The translations under genes and the position numbers were made by a program. From Pseudomonas viridiflava (GTDB lineage Bacteria > Pseudomonadota > Gammaproteobacteria > Pseudomonadales > Pseudomonadaceae): a stretch of DNA of 64,000 bases. Shown in pieces: positions 54,709-63,977 of the stretch (within the stretch, counting starts at the first letter, position 1; the number at the start of each line of letters is the position of its first letter). The notes beneath the pieces were generated by a model. It worked only from the letters and a program-made list of their open reading frames with translations, ran no database searches and was not told the origin of the DNA. The stretch covers positions 62,001-126,000 of the forward strand of contig NZ_UWFN01000091.1 of assembly GCF_900602065.1 (NCBI RefSeq), given 5' to 3'.

Positions 54709-54734
54709 GTAACCAAGGTGTGGAATGGACCGAA
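54709..54734 (+). promoter_or_regulatory. EcfF-type promoter over the sigma gene start
   Basis: GTAACC (54709-54714), 16 bases, CGAA (54731-54734). It is a second perfect match, but its -10 lies inside codons 2-4 of the annotated sigma gene, so the transcript would begin after the ATG at 54725. Confidence 0.68.
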
Positions 54735-55297
54735 ATACACACAGCGAGTTATTGCGCCGCAGAGAGAAGGATCTACAGGCGCTGTTTCTTCGCGGACTGG
54801 AGGGCGACGAGTCGGCTTATCGTAATTTCCTCGCTGGGCTCAGTACGCATTTACGCGGTTTTTTGCGCGGGAAACTTAAAGGTCAACCTGAGGACATCGA
54901 GGATCTTTTGCAGGAAGTTCTATTGGCGGTGCACAACAGCCGACAAACCTATCGCTCGGAGCAGCCATTGACCGCGTGGGTTTTTGCGATTGCCCGTTAT
55001 AAGCTCAGCGATCGGTTCCGCGCCCGATCACGCAGAGAAGTGTTCCACGATTCGCTGGAGGACGCGGGCGAGCTTTTGGCTGAGCCGCATCTGGAGCCTG
55101 CTCAGGCAAGTCGCGATCTTGAAAAGCTTTTGAATGAACTCCCGGATCGCCAGCGTTTGCCAATACAGCTTGTAAAGCTCGAAGGCCTTTCAGTTATCCA
55201 GACCGCTCAGATAACGGGCTTGTCAGAGTCAGCAGTAAAAATTGGTGTGCATAGGGGGCTAAAAAAGTTGGCGGCATTGATCAGAGGTAAGCGATGA
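54725..55297 (+). CDS. EcfF-type ECF sigma factor
   Basis: 190 residues if starting at the ATG at 54725; a TTG at 54752 (giving MRRREKDLQALF) fits better with the promoter whose -10 overlaps codon 3. Region 2 lies at about 25-95 (DIEDLLQEVLLAVHNSRQTY) and region 4 at about 125-185 (LPDRQRLPIQLVKLEGLSVI, ITGLSESAVKIGVHRGLKKL). It is followed by nrsF with a 4-base overlap. In Caulobacter the SigF-NrsF pair controls DUF2282/DUF692 operons in response to metal stress; the promoter matches here support the same wiring. Confidence 0.88.
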   Translation: MDRNTHSELLRRREKDLQALFLRGLEGDESAYRNFLAGLSTHLRGFLRGKLKGQPEDIEDLLQEVLLAVHNSRQTYRSEQPLTAWVFAIARYKLSDRFRARSRREVFHDSLEDAGELLAEPHLEPAQASRDLEKLLNELPDRQRLPIQLVKLEGLSVIQTAQITGLSESAVKIGVHRGLKKLAALIRGKR

Positions 55298-55935
55298 AAA
55301 CGGATGAGCTGATTTCCATGCTGGCCAGCGGGGTGCAGCCTGTCGATCGTCGATTGCCTGCAAAGCGATTTGCGTTAGTGGTGCTGCTTGGCCTTTTTAC
55401 GGCGCTGCTGTGTGTCGTGCTGTTCTTCGGTGTCAGGGCTGATATCGCTCAGGCCGTCTTAACCCTGACGTTCTGGGCGAAAGCATTTACGCCGCTGTGC
55501 GTAATGCTGGGGGCCATGCTCATGCTCAACCGGCTGGCTCGGCCGGGTATGAGCAGTGGCGCTGGCGGTGCGTGGATTATTGTCATGCTGGTTGTCGTGT
55601 GGACAGCAGCCTTTGGCGTGATGGCCAACGCGGAGCCTGGTCACCGCTCCATGCTTGTTTTCGGGATTAGCTGGCGCACCTGTGCGATTGGCATCGCCTC
55701 GCTTTCGATTCCCGGGTTCATCGTTGCATTTTGGGCATTGCGCAGTTTTGCCCCGACCCGCTTGAGGATGGCAGGCGCCTGTTGCGGTTTGCTGGCCGGC
55801 GCTTTGGGATGTCTGGCTTACTGCCTGCACTGTCCTGAAGTGGAAATACCTTTCTGGGCGGTTTGGTATGTCCTTGGAATGTCGCTGCCCACCGTTCTGG
55901 GCGCTTTTGTCGGCCCCTTTTTGTTGCGTTGGTAA
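55294..55935 (+). CDS. NrsF-family anti-sigma factor (DUF1109)
   Basis: 213 residues, ATG overlapping the sigma stop by 4 bases. Six membrane helices, starting FALVVLLGLFTALLCVVLFF and ending VLGMSLPTVLGAFVGPFLL, fit the DUF1109/NrsF fold; the short cytoplasmic N-terminus (MKTDELISMLASGVQPVDRR) holds the sigma-binding part. Cysteines in AGACCGLLAG and YCLHCPE face the outside and could sense metals or oxidation. The 3' end abuts a dehydrogenase remnant. Confidence 0.88.
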   Translation: MKTDELISMLASGVQPVDRRLPAKRFALVVLLGLFTALLCVVLFFGVRADIAQAVLTLTFWAKAFTPLCVMLGAMLMLNRLARPGMSSGAGGAWIIVMLVVVWTAAFGVMANAEPGHRSMLVFGISWRTCAIGIASLSIPGFIVAFWALRSFAPTRLRMAGACCGLLAGALGCLAYCLHCPEVEIPFWAVWYVLGMSLPTVLGAFVGPFLLRW

Positions 55936-55936
55936 C

Positions 55937-56270
55937 CTGCATGTGCTGACCGATGCTTTGCGCGACGGCGAGTACCTGTTGCAAGTCAGCGCTGCCATCC
56001 TCATCGGACGGCGTGCCGATTGCGATGAACAGCAGATCGGCAAAATTCACCGCTTGCGCCGCATCGGTTGAGAACAACAGACGTTGTGCATGGACATTGC
56101 TGCGAATGAGCATGTCCAGACCAGGTTCATGGATGGGCGTTTCGCCTGCATCCAGTTGCTCTATACGGGCGCGGATCAACATCCATGCACATGACGTCAT
56201 GACCGACATCGGCAAGGCAGGCACTGGCCACCAGGCCGACATAGCCTGATCCGAAAACGCTGATCTTCAT
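55937..56270 (-). pseudogene. UDP-glucose 6-dehydrogenase N-terminal remnant
   Basis: [20 protein letters not shown] with [12 protein letters not shown] is the Rossmann N-terminus of a UDP-glucose/GDP-mannose dehydrogenase (ATG at 56270). A one-base frame change follows, then [40 protein letters not shown] and SIGQHMQ. The match ends near 55940, just after the nrsF stop, so three quarters of the gene is missing. It marks the junction where the sigma/NrsF/bufferin segment replaced it. Confidence 0.85.
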
Positions 56271-56608
56271 GAGTGATAACCCTTGGAACGTATTTTCGGA
56301 GATCGGGGCAGGCATCTGCAGCGGTTCTCGCCAAGCGACGCCATTTCACTGACGAGCTGAGGATATTTACTGAGTGTTACAGCTAGTGAAACGCCGAAAT
56401 CGAGCCTGTTTATTGGTTATTTCAAGGCAGGTGAGGGCTCTGGATCGACGGTTTATACGAGGCGTGAAACCAGAGCTGCACCTCAAAAAAAATCAACAAA
56501 CAGTCAAGTTATCGGGTTGGCGGGCCGATACGCCCTGTGCACAGGCTGCTCTCAATAAAAATAACCACAGCGTGCAATGGGGGAACACAGGCATATCACG
56601 GAGATTTT
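56271..56608. other. Gene-free stretch before chemoreceptor
   Basis: No convincing gene on either strand. It contains the start context of the dehydrogenase remnant and, at the right end, the chemoreceptor promoter and its ribosome site (CGGAGA). Confidence 0.45.
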
Positions 56609-58531
56609 ATGAATAGCAGCTTGGCCAATATCAGCGTCACCATGAAGTTAGCCCTGGGGTTCGGGGTTGTGCTTTTATTCACGGCGCTGCTGTCGCTCCT
56701 GGGATGGACTAGCCTGGATAAGCTGATCTTCCGGACCGAGAAAATTGGCGATATCAGTGAGCTCACTGATCGCCTGACCGTATTACGTGTCGCGCGTTTG
56801 CAATACATGATCGCAAACGGTGATGACGCTGCCGCACAAAAAGTGCAGACCTCCCTGGATGACTTCAAGAAGCAACAGCAGTTTCTGCTGTCGACCTTAA
56901 CCAATCCCCTCAACACCAAAGCGCTCACGCAACTTGCCGACATCATCAAAAACTATGAGATGTCGCTGAGCCAGATGCGCAGTGGTTATCAGACCAGCAC
57001 CAAAGTCCGGGCCGATATGGGCGTACAGGCGACCCAAGGCGCCCGGTTGATTGCCACTATCAATGACGACGTGCTTAAGCTGGACCCGACCAGCCCAGAG
57101 CGCTCAGACCAGTTGCAGTTGCTGGCCGACGCCAAAATGGACTTTCAGCTGGTCCGTTATGAGGTGCGCGGTTATACCGGCAACTCCAACGAAAAAACTG
57201 AGCAGGCGGCGTTCAGTCAGCTGGAAACAGCCATTAAAAACGTGGATAAGCTCAAGGCCGCTTTCAACGCTACCCGCAGCAGCGAAGTCGCTCAACTGGA
57301 GGCGTCCCTGCGTACTTACCTGACGTTGGTTCAGGCTTATAAAACCGCGAACGACTCTATCGTGACGGCGCGCAAGGACATGACCGCCCAAGGTTACGAA
57401 ATCGTCAATCTGGGTGAGGAACTCTCCAAAATCCAGCTGCAACTCGCCGCTGAAGACACCACCACGGCCCGCAGCCTGCAGATCGGCGGCACTGTTTTGG
57501 CCCTTCTGTTAGGTATTTTTGCTGCCTTTATCATCACCCGGCAGATCACCCGTCCGCTGCAGCAAACTCTTGACGTCGTTGATCGCATCGCCTCTGGCGA
57601 TTTGACTCACACCATTACTGTTACCCGTCGCGACGAACTGGGCGTACTGCAACAAGGTATCCAGCGCATGGGCGCCACGTTGCGTGATCTGATCAGCGGG
57701 ATTCGCGATGGCGTGACGCAGATCGCCAGTGCTGCCGAGGAGTTGTCTGCCGTTACCGAGCAAACCAGCGCCGGGGTTAATAATCAAAAAATCGAGACCG
57801 ACCAGGTCGCGACGGCCATGCAGGAAATGTCCGCAACCGTGCACGAAGTCGCTCGCAACGCAGAGCAGGCTTCGGTTGCCGCTGCCAACGCTGACGCGCA
57901 GGCCCGGGACGGTGACAAGGTAGTGGGTGAGGCGATTACGCAGATCGAAAAACTGGCGGGTGAAGTGCTGCGCTCAAGCGACGCCATGACGCTGCTGGAG
58001 CAGGAAAGTGACAAGATCGGCAAAGTCATGGACGTGATCAAAGCCGTGGCTGAGCAGACCAACCTGCTGGCCCTTAACGCTGCCATCGAAGCCGCCCGGG
58101 CCGGTGAAGCCGGGCGTGGTTTCGCAGTAGTTGCCGACGAAGTACGGGGTCTTGCCCAGCGTACCCAGCAATCCACCGAGGAGATCGAAAGCCTGATTGC
58201 CGGCCTGCAAAACGGTACCCGTCAGGTCTCGCAAATCATGCTGGGTAGCCGCTCGCTGACCGATAGCAGCGTTGCGCTGACTCGCAAGGCGGGCACCTCG
58301 CTGGAAAGCATCACCCAGACGGTTTCCAGCATCCAGGCGATGAACCAGCAAATCGCCGCAGCGGCTGAGCAACAAAGCTCGGTTGCCGATGAAATCAGCC
58401 GCAGCATCGTCAATGTTCGCGACGTGTGCGAGCAGACTGCAGAGGCCAGTGAAGAGACCGCTGCGTCGAGTGTCGAGCTTGCCCGATTGGGCGGGCAGTT
58501 GCAGACGATGGTCGGGCACTTCAAGGTTTAA
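56609..58531 (+). CDS. Methyl-accepting chemotaxis protein, HBM-like sensor
   Basis: 640 residues from ATG 56609 (GGAG upstream; [20 protein letters not shown]). First membrane helix at about 12-32, a long helical periplasmic sensor of about 250 residues (size of helical-bimodular McpS-type domains), second membrane helix near [22 protein letters not shown], then the signalling domain with the hairpin tip [19 protein letters not shown] and [16 protein letters not shown]. No C-terminal CheR-tethering pentapeptide (ends MVGHFKV). McpS-like receptors sense organic acids; the ligand here is not determined. Confidence 0.9.
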   Translation: MNSSLANISVTMKLALGFGVVLLFTALLSLLGWTSLDKLIFRTEKIGDISELTDRLTVLRVARLQYMIANGDDAAAQKVQTSLDDFKKQQQFLLSTLTNPLNTKALTQLADIIKNYEMSLSQMRSGYQTSTKVRADMGVQATQGARLIATINDDVLKLDPTSPERSDQLQLLADAKMDFQLVRYEVRGYTGNSNEKTEQAAFSQLETAIKNVDKLKAAFNATRSSEVAQLEASLRTYLTLVQAYKTANDSIVTARKDMTAQGYEIVNLGEELSKIQLQLAAEDTTTARSLQIGGTVLALLLGIFAAFIITRQITRPLQQTLDVVDRIASGDLTHTITVTRRDELGVLQQGIQRMGATLRDLISGIRDGVTQIASAAEELSAVTEQTSAGVNNQKIETDQVATAMQEMSATVHEVARNAEQASVAAANADAQARDGDKVVGEAITQIEKLAGEVLRSSDAMTLLEQESDKIGKVMDVIKAVAEQTNLLALNAAIEAARAGEAGRGFAVVADEVRGLAQRTQQSTEEIESLIAGLQNGTRQVSQIMLGSRSLTDSSVALTRKAGTSLESITQTVSSIQAMNQQIAAAAEQQSSVADEISRSIVNVRDVCEQTAEASEETAASSVELARLGGQLQTMVGHFKV

Positions 58532-58534
58532 CGA

Positions 58535-58840
58535 TTACGCGGTAATCGTCAGCCCGACGATTACCGCGCCCGTCAGCAACGCCGCCAACCCAAGGCCGAA
58601 CCACACTCGCCAGACGCTGGCAGCGCTGAATACCCAGATGACGACAGCGGTGTACAACACAAAACTCAGCAGCGTCGTGATCTGCACGACGCTCGCGGGA
58701 TCGATGTCCGAGAGGCGCGGTAGCAACAGCGCAAGCATCGCCATCACCAATGCAGACAAAACATAACCGCCCACCGTGGCGGCCAGCACCCGGCTGAAAA
58801 TCATCCATCGGTAGAGGTGTGTGTTGGTGGCTTTTTTCAT
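58535..58840 (-). CDS. DUF3649 membrane protein of iron uptake cluster
   Basis: 101 residues with three to four hydrophobic segments (RVLAATVGGYVLSALVMAML, VVQITTLLSFVLYTAVVIWV, FGLGLAALLTGAVIVGLTI). This is the DUF3649 pattern, found next to PepSY-TM and TonB receptor genes. It likely acts in the inner membrane in siderophore-iron handling. Convergent with the chemoreceptor gene; its 3' end forms part of a hairpin. Confidence 0.82.
   Translation of the reverse strand: MKKATNTHLYRWMIFSRVLAATVGGYVLSALVMAMLALLLPRLSDIDPASVVQITTLLSFVLYTAVVIWVFSAASVWRVWFGLGLAALLTGAVIVGLTITA
58538..58568. terminator. Hairpin between convergent genes
   Basis: CGCGGTAATCGT (58538-58549) and ACGATTACCGCG (58557-58568) form a perfect 12-base stem with a 7-base loop, inside the 3' end of the DUF3649 gene and just after the chemoreceptor stop. 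No U-tract, so termination is uncertain. Confidence 0.45.
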
Positions 58841-58894
58841 TGCACATCACCTGTAGATGCCACAAATAATTTGCGAATTGGAATGCGCATTTTA

Positions 58895-58983
58895 TGTGGG
58901 AGCTGAGCTTGCTCGCGATAAGGCTGGACACGGTTCACTTTAGAATCGCAGTGCCCTTATCGCGAGCAAGCTCAGCTCCCACA
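58895..58983. repeat. REP palindrome pair (GTGGGAGCTGAGCTTGCTCGCGAT type)
   Basis: TGTGGGAGCTGAGCTTGCTC and its inverse with about 40 bases between, separating the DUF3649 and PepSY genes. Confidence 0.88.
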
Positions 58984-58995
58984 ATAAACGGCGTT

Positions 58996-60579
58996 TCAAA
59001 TCGAGCTGCGGGTTGTCTGGTTAGCCATTCGATGCTTCAACAAAGCAATCACCAGCGTGACGCCAACCCCCAGCGCTACGGCCTCGACGCTCCCGCGTTG
59101 CCAATCTCCGGTACTGAGGTAGCCGCCAATATGCTGGCCGGTTGTATAAAAATTGAGCAGTGGCAGGCACAGGCACAGTACAGCGGCGGTAGCAAACTGC
59201 TCAGTCCAGGCTCGGGCTGTGGGCCTGATTAATGCGTGAATCAACGTCGCCAGCCAGATCAGCAGGAAACTGCGAATCTCCCACGTGGCGCGTTCTGGCA
59301 CGTCCAACGGTATGAATCGGTTGGCGTAGAAATAACCGATGCAAGCCACGCCAATGCCTGCAATGCTCGTCACGTTAAATGCCTCAATACAGCGATAGAT
59401 TCTGGCCGTCGCGGCACCAAATTCTTTTTGGCTCTTGTTACGGCGCTTGATGGTGAACAGCAGCGTGCCGGTAGCCATCATCGCCATGCCCAGCAAACCG
59501 CTACCGAAATACAGCCATTTAATGCCCCATCCGCCGAATTCGGCGAAGTGCAGCGAGCGCAATACTCCATAGATCCGGTCACCGGGCGACACCGTTTCTG
59601 ACAGCGGTTTCTGGACGTGTAATGTCTCGCCTGTCACACCGTTGAACAGCACACTGGCTTGTGGGGTAAACAGTGTTTGCGAAGGATGTGCTGTATCGGG
59701 GCGGCCCATAATCCGGATGGTCGCGTTAGGCCGTTCCGGGTTCTGTACCAGCAACATGCGTGCGTTCTGGCCGGTCAGCGCTTGTGCCTGTCGCAACAAA
59801 GAAGGCCAGTCATTCGGGGTTATCGACGTGTGACTGCCCGGACTGGCCAATGTCGCTGGCCCCGACAATTGCGATTGAAACTGACTGTAGGCATTCGGGC
59901 TCGCACCATAGGCCGCCTGCAGTGGCCAAGGCATGTAGCTGGTATAGAAAATCGCCAGCCCGGTGTAGGCGATCATCAGCAGAAAGGGCAGGGTCATGAC
60001 CGCCGTGGCGTTGTGCGCGTCCAGCCAGGAGCGCAAACCTTTTTTGGGCCGAAAGGTGAAGAAGTCTTGAAAGATTCGGCGGTGGATTATCACGCCAGAG
60101 ACCAGCGCCACCAGCATGCCCACGGTCAGCCAGCCCACCAGCCAGAAACCCAATACCGGTAAGTGCAGCATGTAATGAAACGACATGAAGTGCCGGCCGC
60201 CTTCGGTTTTTCGCACTCCGCCGCCGGGCAGTACGTCCCCCGTCTCGGCGGACAGCGAAACCTGCTGGAGAGTGGAGCCTGCACGCCAGGCCAGTTGCAG
60301 GGCCTGCCCGGGGTGCTGGGGGAACTCGACCCGCCAGAATCGGGCGCCTGTAGCGTGCTCAAGCAGGTAACGTTCGGCGGAGCGTGCCATCGCTGTATCG
60401 TCGCTGGCGGCGGCACTTTGATCGACTGCAACCAGTGGCTCAGCTTCCATCCAGCGCGTGATGGGTTCCCGGAAAACGCTCAACGTACCGGTCAGAAAAA
60501 TCGCGCACAGCAGCCAGCCGCAGGCCAGCCCACACCAGGTGTGCAGCCATGACATGGACTGGCGAAATTTACCTTTCAC
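58996..60579 (-). CDS. PepSY-TM family protein (iron-siderophore linked)
   Basis: 527 residues from the GTG at 60579 (reading MKGKFRQSMSWLHTWCGLAC), chosen because the family starts at this motif; an ATG at 60555 is possible. It has an N-terminal helix (CGLACGWLLCAIFLTGTLSV), a periplasmic PepSY region, FMSFHYMLHLPVLGFWLVGW with conserved His, and four further C-terminal helices. Such proteins occur with TonB receptors and probably reduce or release ferric siderophores at the inner membrane. Located between the receptor and DUF3649 genes on the same strand. Confidence 0.88.
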   Translation of the reverse strand: MKGKFRQSMSWLHTWCGLACGWLLCAIFLTGTLSVFREPITRWMEAEPLVAVDQSAAASDDTAMARSAERYLLEHATGARFWRVEFPQHPGQALQLAWRAGSTLQQVSLSAETGDVLPGGGVRKTEGGRHFMSFHYMLHLPVLGFWLVGWLTVGMLVALVSGVIIHRRIFQDFFTFRPKKGLRSWLDAHNATAVMTLPFLLMIAYTGLAIFYTSYMPWPLQAAYGASPNAYSQFQSQLSGPATLASPGSHTSITPNDWPSLLRQAQALTGQNARMLLVQNPERPNATIRIMGRPDTAHPSQTLFTPQASVLFNGVTGETLHVQKPLSETVSPGDRIYGVLRSLHFAEFGGWGIKWLYFGSGLLGMAMMATGTLLFTIKRRNKSQKEFGAATARIYRCIEAFNVTSIAGIGVACIGYFYANRFIPLDVPERATWEIRSFLLIWLATLIHALIRPTARAWTEQFATAAVLCLCLPLLNFYTTGQHIGGYLSTGDWQRGSVEAVALGVGVTLVIALLKHRMANQTTRSSI

Positions 60580-60609
60580 GATCTGGCTCGCTGATTTGAA
60601 GCAAATTCG

Positions 60610-60696
60610 GTAGGAGTGAGCTTGCTCGCGATAGCGTCCTGGCTGGCCGTGATTTGCCAACTGAAAGAACGTATCGCGAGCAAGCTCACTCCTACA
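60610..60696. repeat. REP palindrome pair (GTAGGAGTGAGCTTGCTCGCGAT type)
   Basis: GTAGGAGTGAGCTTGCTCGC and its inverse between the receptor and PepSY genes. Confidence 0.88.
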
Positions 60697-60739
60697 GGGG
60701 AAGTGTTCGCCGCTCGGTTTTGCTTTGCCTGGGCTTTAA

Positions 60740-63190
60740 TCAGAAGTCGCCACGTAGCGTCAGCATGTAGCTGCGCGGGTCACCAAACAGGTTCGAACGG
60801 TCAGTGGCGACTGCTGTGGTGTAGTAGCGACGGTCAAACAGGTTTTCAGCGTTCAGCGAAACCTTCCAGTGTTCGTCCAGCTTCCAGCTGGCGCGGGCAT
60901 CCCAGATGGCGTAGCCCTGACTGCCGAAATCCAGCCCTTCGACCGCGGCCTTGTAACCGGATTGCGCTGAAACACCGCCGCCGATAGTCAGACGGTCCCA
61001 TACACCCGGCAGGTTGTAGCTGGTTTGCAGGCGCAGCATGTGCTTGGGTGTTTCGTAGGCGACTTCAACCGCTTCACTGTCGTTGCGCAGCAGGTTGAAG
61101 GTGTAACCGCCAAAGACCTGCCAGCCCGGGAGCACTTCACCGCTGGCTTCTATGTCGATGCCTTTGCTGCGTTTGGTGACGCCGTTTTCGTAGCAAACGC
61201 CGTCCAGGTCTGTGGTCGTGCAATTAAAGTTTGTGGTCGCGACGGCTACATTTTCCTGCTTGATGTAGAACAGAGCCATGGACAAATTCAGACGCTTATC
61301 GAAAAGCTCGCCTTTGATGCCGGTCTCATAGTTGTCACCTGTCGAGGGAGACAATGGCGAGCCGCTGGCATCAATGTAGTTGCCTTGTGCGTTGAAGATC
61401 TCCGCATAGCTGGCGTACCACGACCAGTTGTCGTTGATGTCGTAGATCAGGCCCGTATAAGGAGTCACCTCACGGGTAACTTTGGATTCGTAAGAGAGGG
61501 CGGCACCTTTATCGACGTCGTAGGTGTAGTCATACCAACTGGCGCGACCGCCGAGTACCAGACTCAGTTGTTCCGTCAGGCGCAACCGCGAGTTGGCATA
61601 AACACCCGAGCGCTCTTCGGTCATGTCGATATCGGTTGCCCATGCCGGCCTTGCTGGTTTGGCGAACGCATGGTGATTGACGTTGAACACGTCCACCGGC
61701 AGGTTTCGAGCTGACACCTGTACTTGCTTGGTATTTGCTTCCTGTCTGGACCATGTGGCGCCCACTGTCACTTCATGGTTCAGGCCAAACGCTTCGAAGT
61801 TGCCATTCACATGGCTATCCAATCCTGTACTGGCGACTTCATCGCGTCGGAATAGCGTGTTCTGAAAAACTGAGCCTGTGTTGGTTGCAGGATTGATAGC
61901 CCGGCGAGCATAAGCAATCTGCTGATCAAACCCGCCCTCGGAATACGTCATTGAGGTGGTGCTGCTCCAGCGATCATTGAAGCGGTGCTCAACTTCGGCA
62001 AACACCTCGCTCATGTCGCTCTCGTGCCGGTTCCAGTCCTGCACCAGCGATGTCGAGCGGGAGATATCCAGCGAGTTACCGTTGCTGTAACGCGGCAGGC
62101 CGTAAATCGAATAGCCGTTGATGACGTTTTGCTGATGACGCAGGCTCAGGGTCAGCGTGGTGTCATCATTCACGTCGGCTTCGACAATCCCGTACATCAA
62201 CGGCGTGCGGGTGTTGCGCTCGTCGATGTAAGAACCGTTGTCTTCGTAAGCGGTGACCATACGGCCGCGCACGCTGCCGGAGTCATTGAGCTTGCCGCTG
62301 GCGTCCAGATCCATGCGGTAGCGATCCCAGGAGCCTGCGCTGGCCTGCACCGTCAGCTTGTTCTCCGCGGTTGGGCGCTTGCGCACCAGATTGACTGCTC
62401 CTCCAGGCTCGCCTGCACCCACTAGCAGGCCGGAAGCGCCGCGCAATACTTCGACGCGATCGTAAATGGCGGTATCAGGTTTCATCCAGCCGGTGATCTG
62501 GTAGCCCTGACCTGGCACGCCATCAATCAGAAAGCTTTCAGCCAGCAGCGAGAAACCCCGCGACGTGTAAACGTGACCACCGAAGTTACGGTACTGAAAG
62601 GTGATACCGGGTGTCTGCTCCAGCACCTTATCGAGGCTGGTGAGTTTCTTGTCGTCCATTAACTGACGCGTCACGACGCTCACCGTCTGCGGTGTTTCGC
62701 GCAGGCTCAGGTTCAGCTTGGACGCGGTGCTGCTGCCACCGGTGGTGTAAGAACCCGTCCCGTCAGTGGTAGTCCCTAGCTGGCCCACAGCGTTGACATT
62801 GGTGGCGCCCAATACCATCGCGGAATCACCGGAAACCGGCAGTTTCTCCAGCACCACTGTGCGATCGTCCAGCAAGCGCCAAGTGAAGCCGCTGCCCTTC
62901 AGCAGCCGGTCCATGGCCTGGCCCAATGTGTATTTGCCTTGCAGTGCGGGTGTGCGCAGCGCGCCTACATCGCTGGAGTTGAAGATAAGACGGACGTTGG
63001 CCTGATCAGCCAGTTGGGTGAGTGCCTGATCCAGCGATTGCTCCGGTAACTTCAGGTCAATGCTGGTCGAGGTGTCAGCGGCCAGCGCTGAAAGCGGCAT
63101 CAATGGCAGGCTGCCAGCCATGGTCAACATCAGCGTCAGGGTCAATGTGCGTCCATTGACCGGAGCAAATAACTTGGAAGGTGCCTGCAT
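60740..63190 (-). CDS. TonB-dependent siderophore receptor with STN domain
   Basis: 816 residues. Signal peptide (to SALA), then an STN domain at about residues 45-115 (DLKLPEQSLDQALTQLADQA, GKYTLGQAMDRLLKGSGFTW), which means it signals to an anti-sigma factor. The plug includes SVVTRQLMDDKKLTSLDKVL, FLIDGVPGQGYQITGWMKPD and EVLRGASGLLVGAGEPGGAV; the 22-strand barrel ends in MLTLRGDF with a C-terminal Phe. It is a FpvA/FhuE-like ferric siderophore transporter. The divergent FecI-type sigma gene fits a cell-surface signalling system. Confidence 0.94.
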   Translation of the reverse strand: MQAPSKLFAPVNGRTLTLTLMLTMAGSLPLMPLSALAADTSTSIDLKLPEQSLDQALTQLADQANVRLIFNSSDVGALRTPALQGKYTLGQAMDRLLKGSGFTWRLLDDRTVVLEKLPVSGDSAMVLGATNVNAVGQLGTTTDGTGSYTTGGSSTASKLNLSLRETPQTVSVVTRQLMDDKKLTSLDKVLEQTPGITFQYRNFGGHVYTSRGFSLLAESFLIDGVPGQGYQITGWMKPDTAIYDRVEVLRGASGLLVGAGEPGGAVNLVRKRPTAENKLTVQASAGSWDRYRMDLDASGKLNDSGSVRGRMVTAYEDNGSYIDERNTRTPLMYGIVEADVNDDTTLTLSLRHQQNVINGYSIYGLPRYSNGNSLDISRSTSLVQDWNRHESDMSEVFAEVEHRFNDRWSSTTSMTYSEGGFDQQIAYARRAINPATNTGSVFQNTLFRRDEVASTGLDSHVNGNFEAFGLNHEVTVGATWSRQEANTKQVQVSARNLPVDVFNVNHHAFAKPARPAWATDIDMTEERSGVYANSRLRLTEQLSLVLGGRASWYDYTYDVDKGAALSYESKVTREVTPYTGLIYDINDNWSWYASYAEIFNAQGNYIDASGSPLSPSTGDNYETGIKGELFDKRLNLSMALFYIKQENVAVATTNFNCTTTDLDGVCYENGVTKRSKGIDIEASGEVLPGWQVFGGYTFNLLRNDSEAVEVAYETPKHMLRLQTSYNLPGVWDRLTIGGGVSAQSGYKAAVEGLDFGSQGYAIWDARASWKLDEHWKVSLNAENLFDRRYYTTAVATDRSNLFGDPRSYMLTLRGDF

Positions 63191-63343
63191 TTAAATCGTC
63201 CGTCTTGAATGTAGGTGGTGACACGACATGAGAATTATTCGCGCCTACCCCAACGACGAATCATCTCCCCCAACCTTGCCGTCGATTGTTGAAATATTTT
63301 TCATCGGCGTGATGTGGCTAGATCAAAAGCGCATTGGCGAGGA

Positions 63344-63365
63344 GATAGTGATGATAACTGTTCTC
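63344..63365. promoter_or_regulatory. Fur-box-like site before sigma gene
   Basis: GATAGTGATGATAACTGTTC partly matches the 19-base GATAATGATAATCATTATC consensus and lies about 45 bases upstream of the sigma gene ATG. A second partial match (GAATAATTCTCATG on the minus strand, near 63228-63241) faces the receptor gene. Confidence 0.4.
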
Positions 63366-63407
63366 AGTTGAGATAGGATGCACGCCTCACCCGTCGGGGC
63401 AGTCCGA

Positions 63408-63929
63408 ATGTCTGTTTCACCCAACTCAAATCACTTGCTGACAGTCTTTCAGGAGCATTACGCCGACCTGTTGGCCTTTCTCGCGCGTCGTTTGGGCAAT
63501 GTGGAAAAGGCGGCAGATGTGGCTCAGGACACCTATCTACGCTTGGCCGGGTTGTCCGACACGGCTCAGATTATGGAGCCGCGAGCTTTTGTCTTTCGGG
63601 TGGCGGGCAATCTGGCAATCGACCGTCTGCGTCAGGAGCAACGGCGCTCGGCATTACAGGACGACGACGCGCTCGACGAGGATTTCTGCGACTCGATGGC
63701 ATCGCCGGAGCGCTCGTTTCTGGCGGCTGAAGCGATCGAACAACTCGATAAGGCGTTGCATCTATTGCCGAGCAACGCGCGGCTGGCGTTGCTGCTCAAT
63801 CGCCTCGAAGGTTTGACTCACGCGCAAATCGCCACGCGTCTTGGGGTATCGGAAAGTTCGGTGGGCAAATACATCGTGCAGGCCATGCGTCACTGTCGGG
63901 ATTGGCTACGCCAGTCGGAGTGCATTTAG
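63408..63929 (+). CDS. FecI-type ECF sigma factor
   Basis: 173 residues from ATG 63408 (MSVSPNSNHL). Region 2: HYADLLAFLARRLGNVEKAA, DVAQDTYLRLAG and VFRVAGNLAIDRLRQEQR; region 4: LHLLPSNARLALLLNRLEGL, THAQIATRLGVSESSVGKYI. It belongs to the iron-starvation sigma group and would switch on the divergent receptor gene when a FecR-type regulator is activated by the loaded receptor. Probably repressed by Fur. Confidence 0.93.
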   Translation: MSVSPNSNHLLTVFQEHYADLLAFLARRLGNVEKAADVAQDTYLRLAGLSDTAQIMEPRAFVFRVAGNLAIDRLRQEQRRSALQDDDALDEDFCDSMASPERSFLAAEAIEQLDKALHLLPSNARLALLLNRLEGLTHAQIATRLGVSESSVGKYIVQAMRHCRDWLRQSECI

Positions 63930-63977
63930 AATGAGCACGATGCACTCTCCACTGGCGGCTTCTTCGAGCCCATCACC

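Noticed and set aside
55718..55936. Extension of the dehydrogenase remnant under nrsF
   Set aside because: The antisense frame continues past 55937 but loses all dehydrogenase similarity; it is a shadow of nrsF.
56374..56616. 80-codon frame upstream of the chemoreceptor
   Set aside because: No ribosome site; overlaps the chemoreceptor start and reads as random sequence.
25762..60696. REP repeats considered as a CRISPR array
   Set aside because: They are dispersed inverted pairs between genes, without regularly spaced direct repeats or cas genes.
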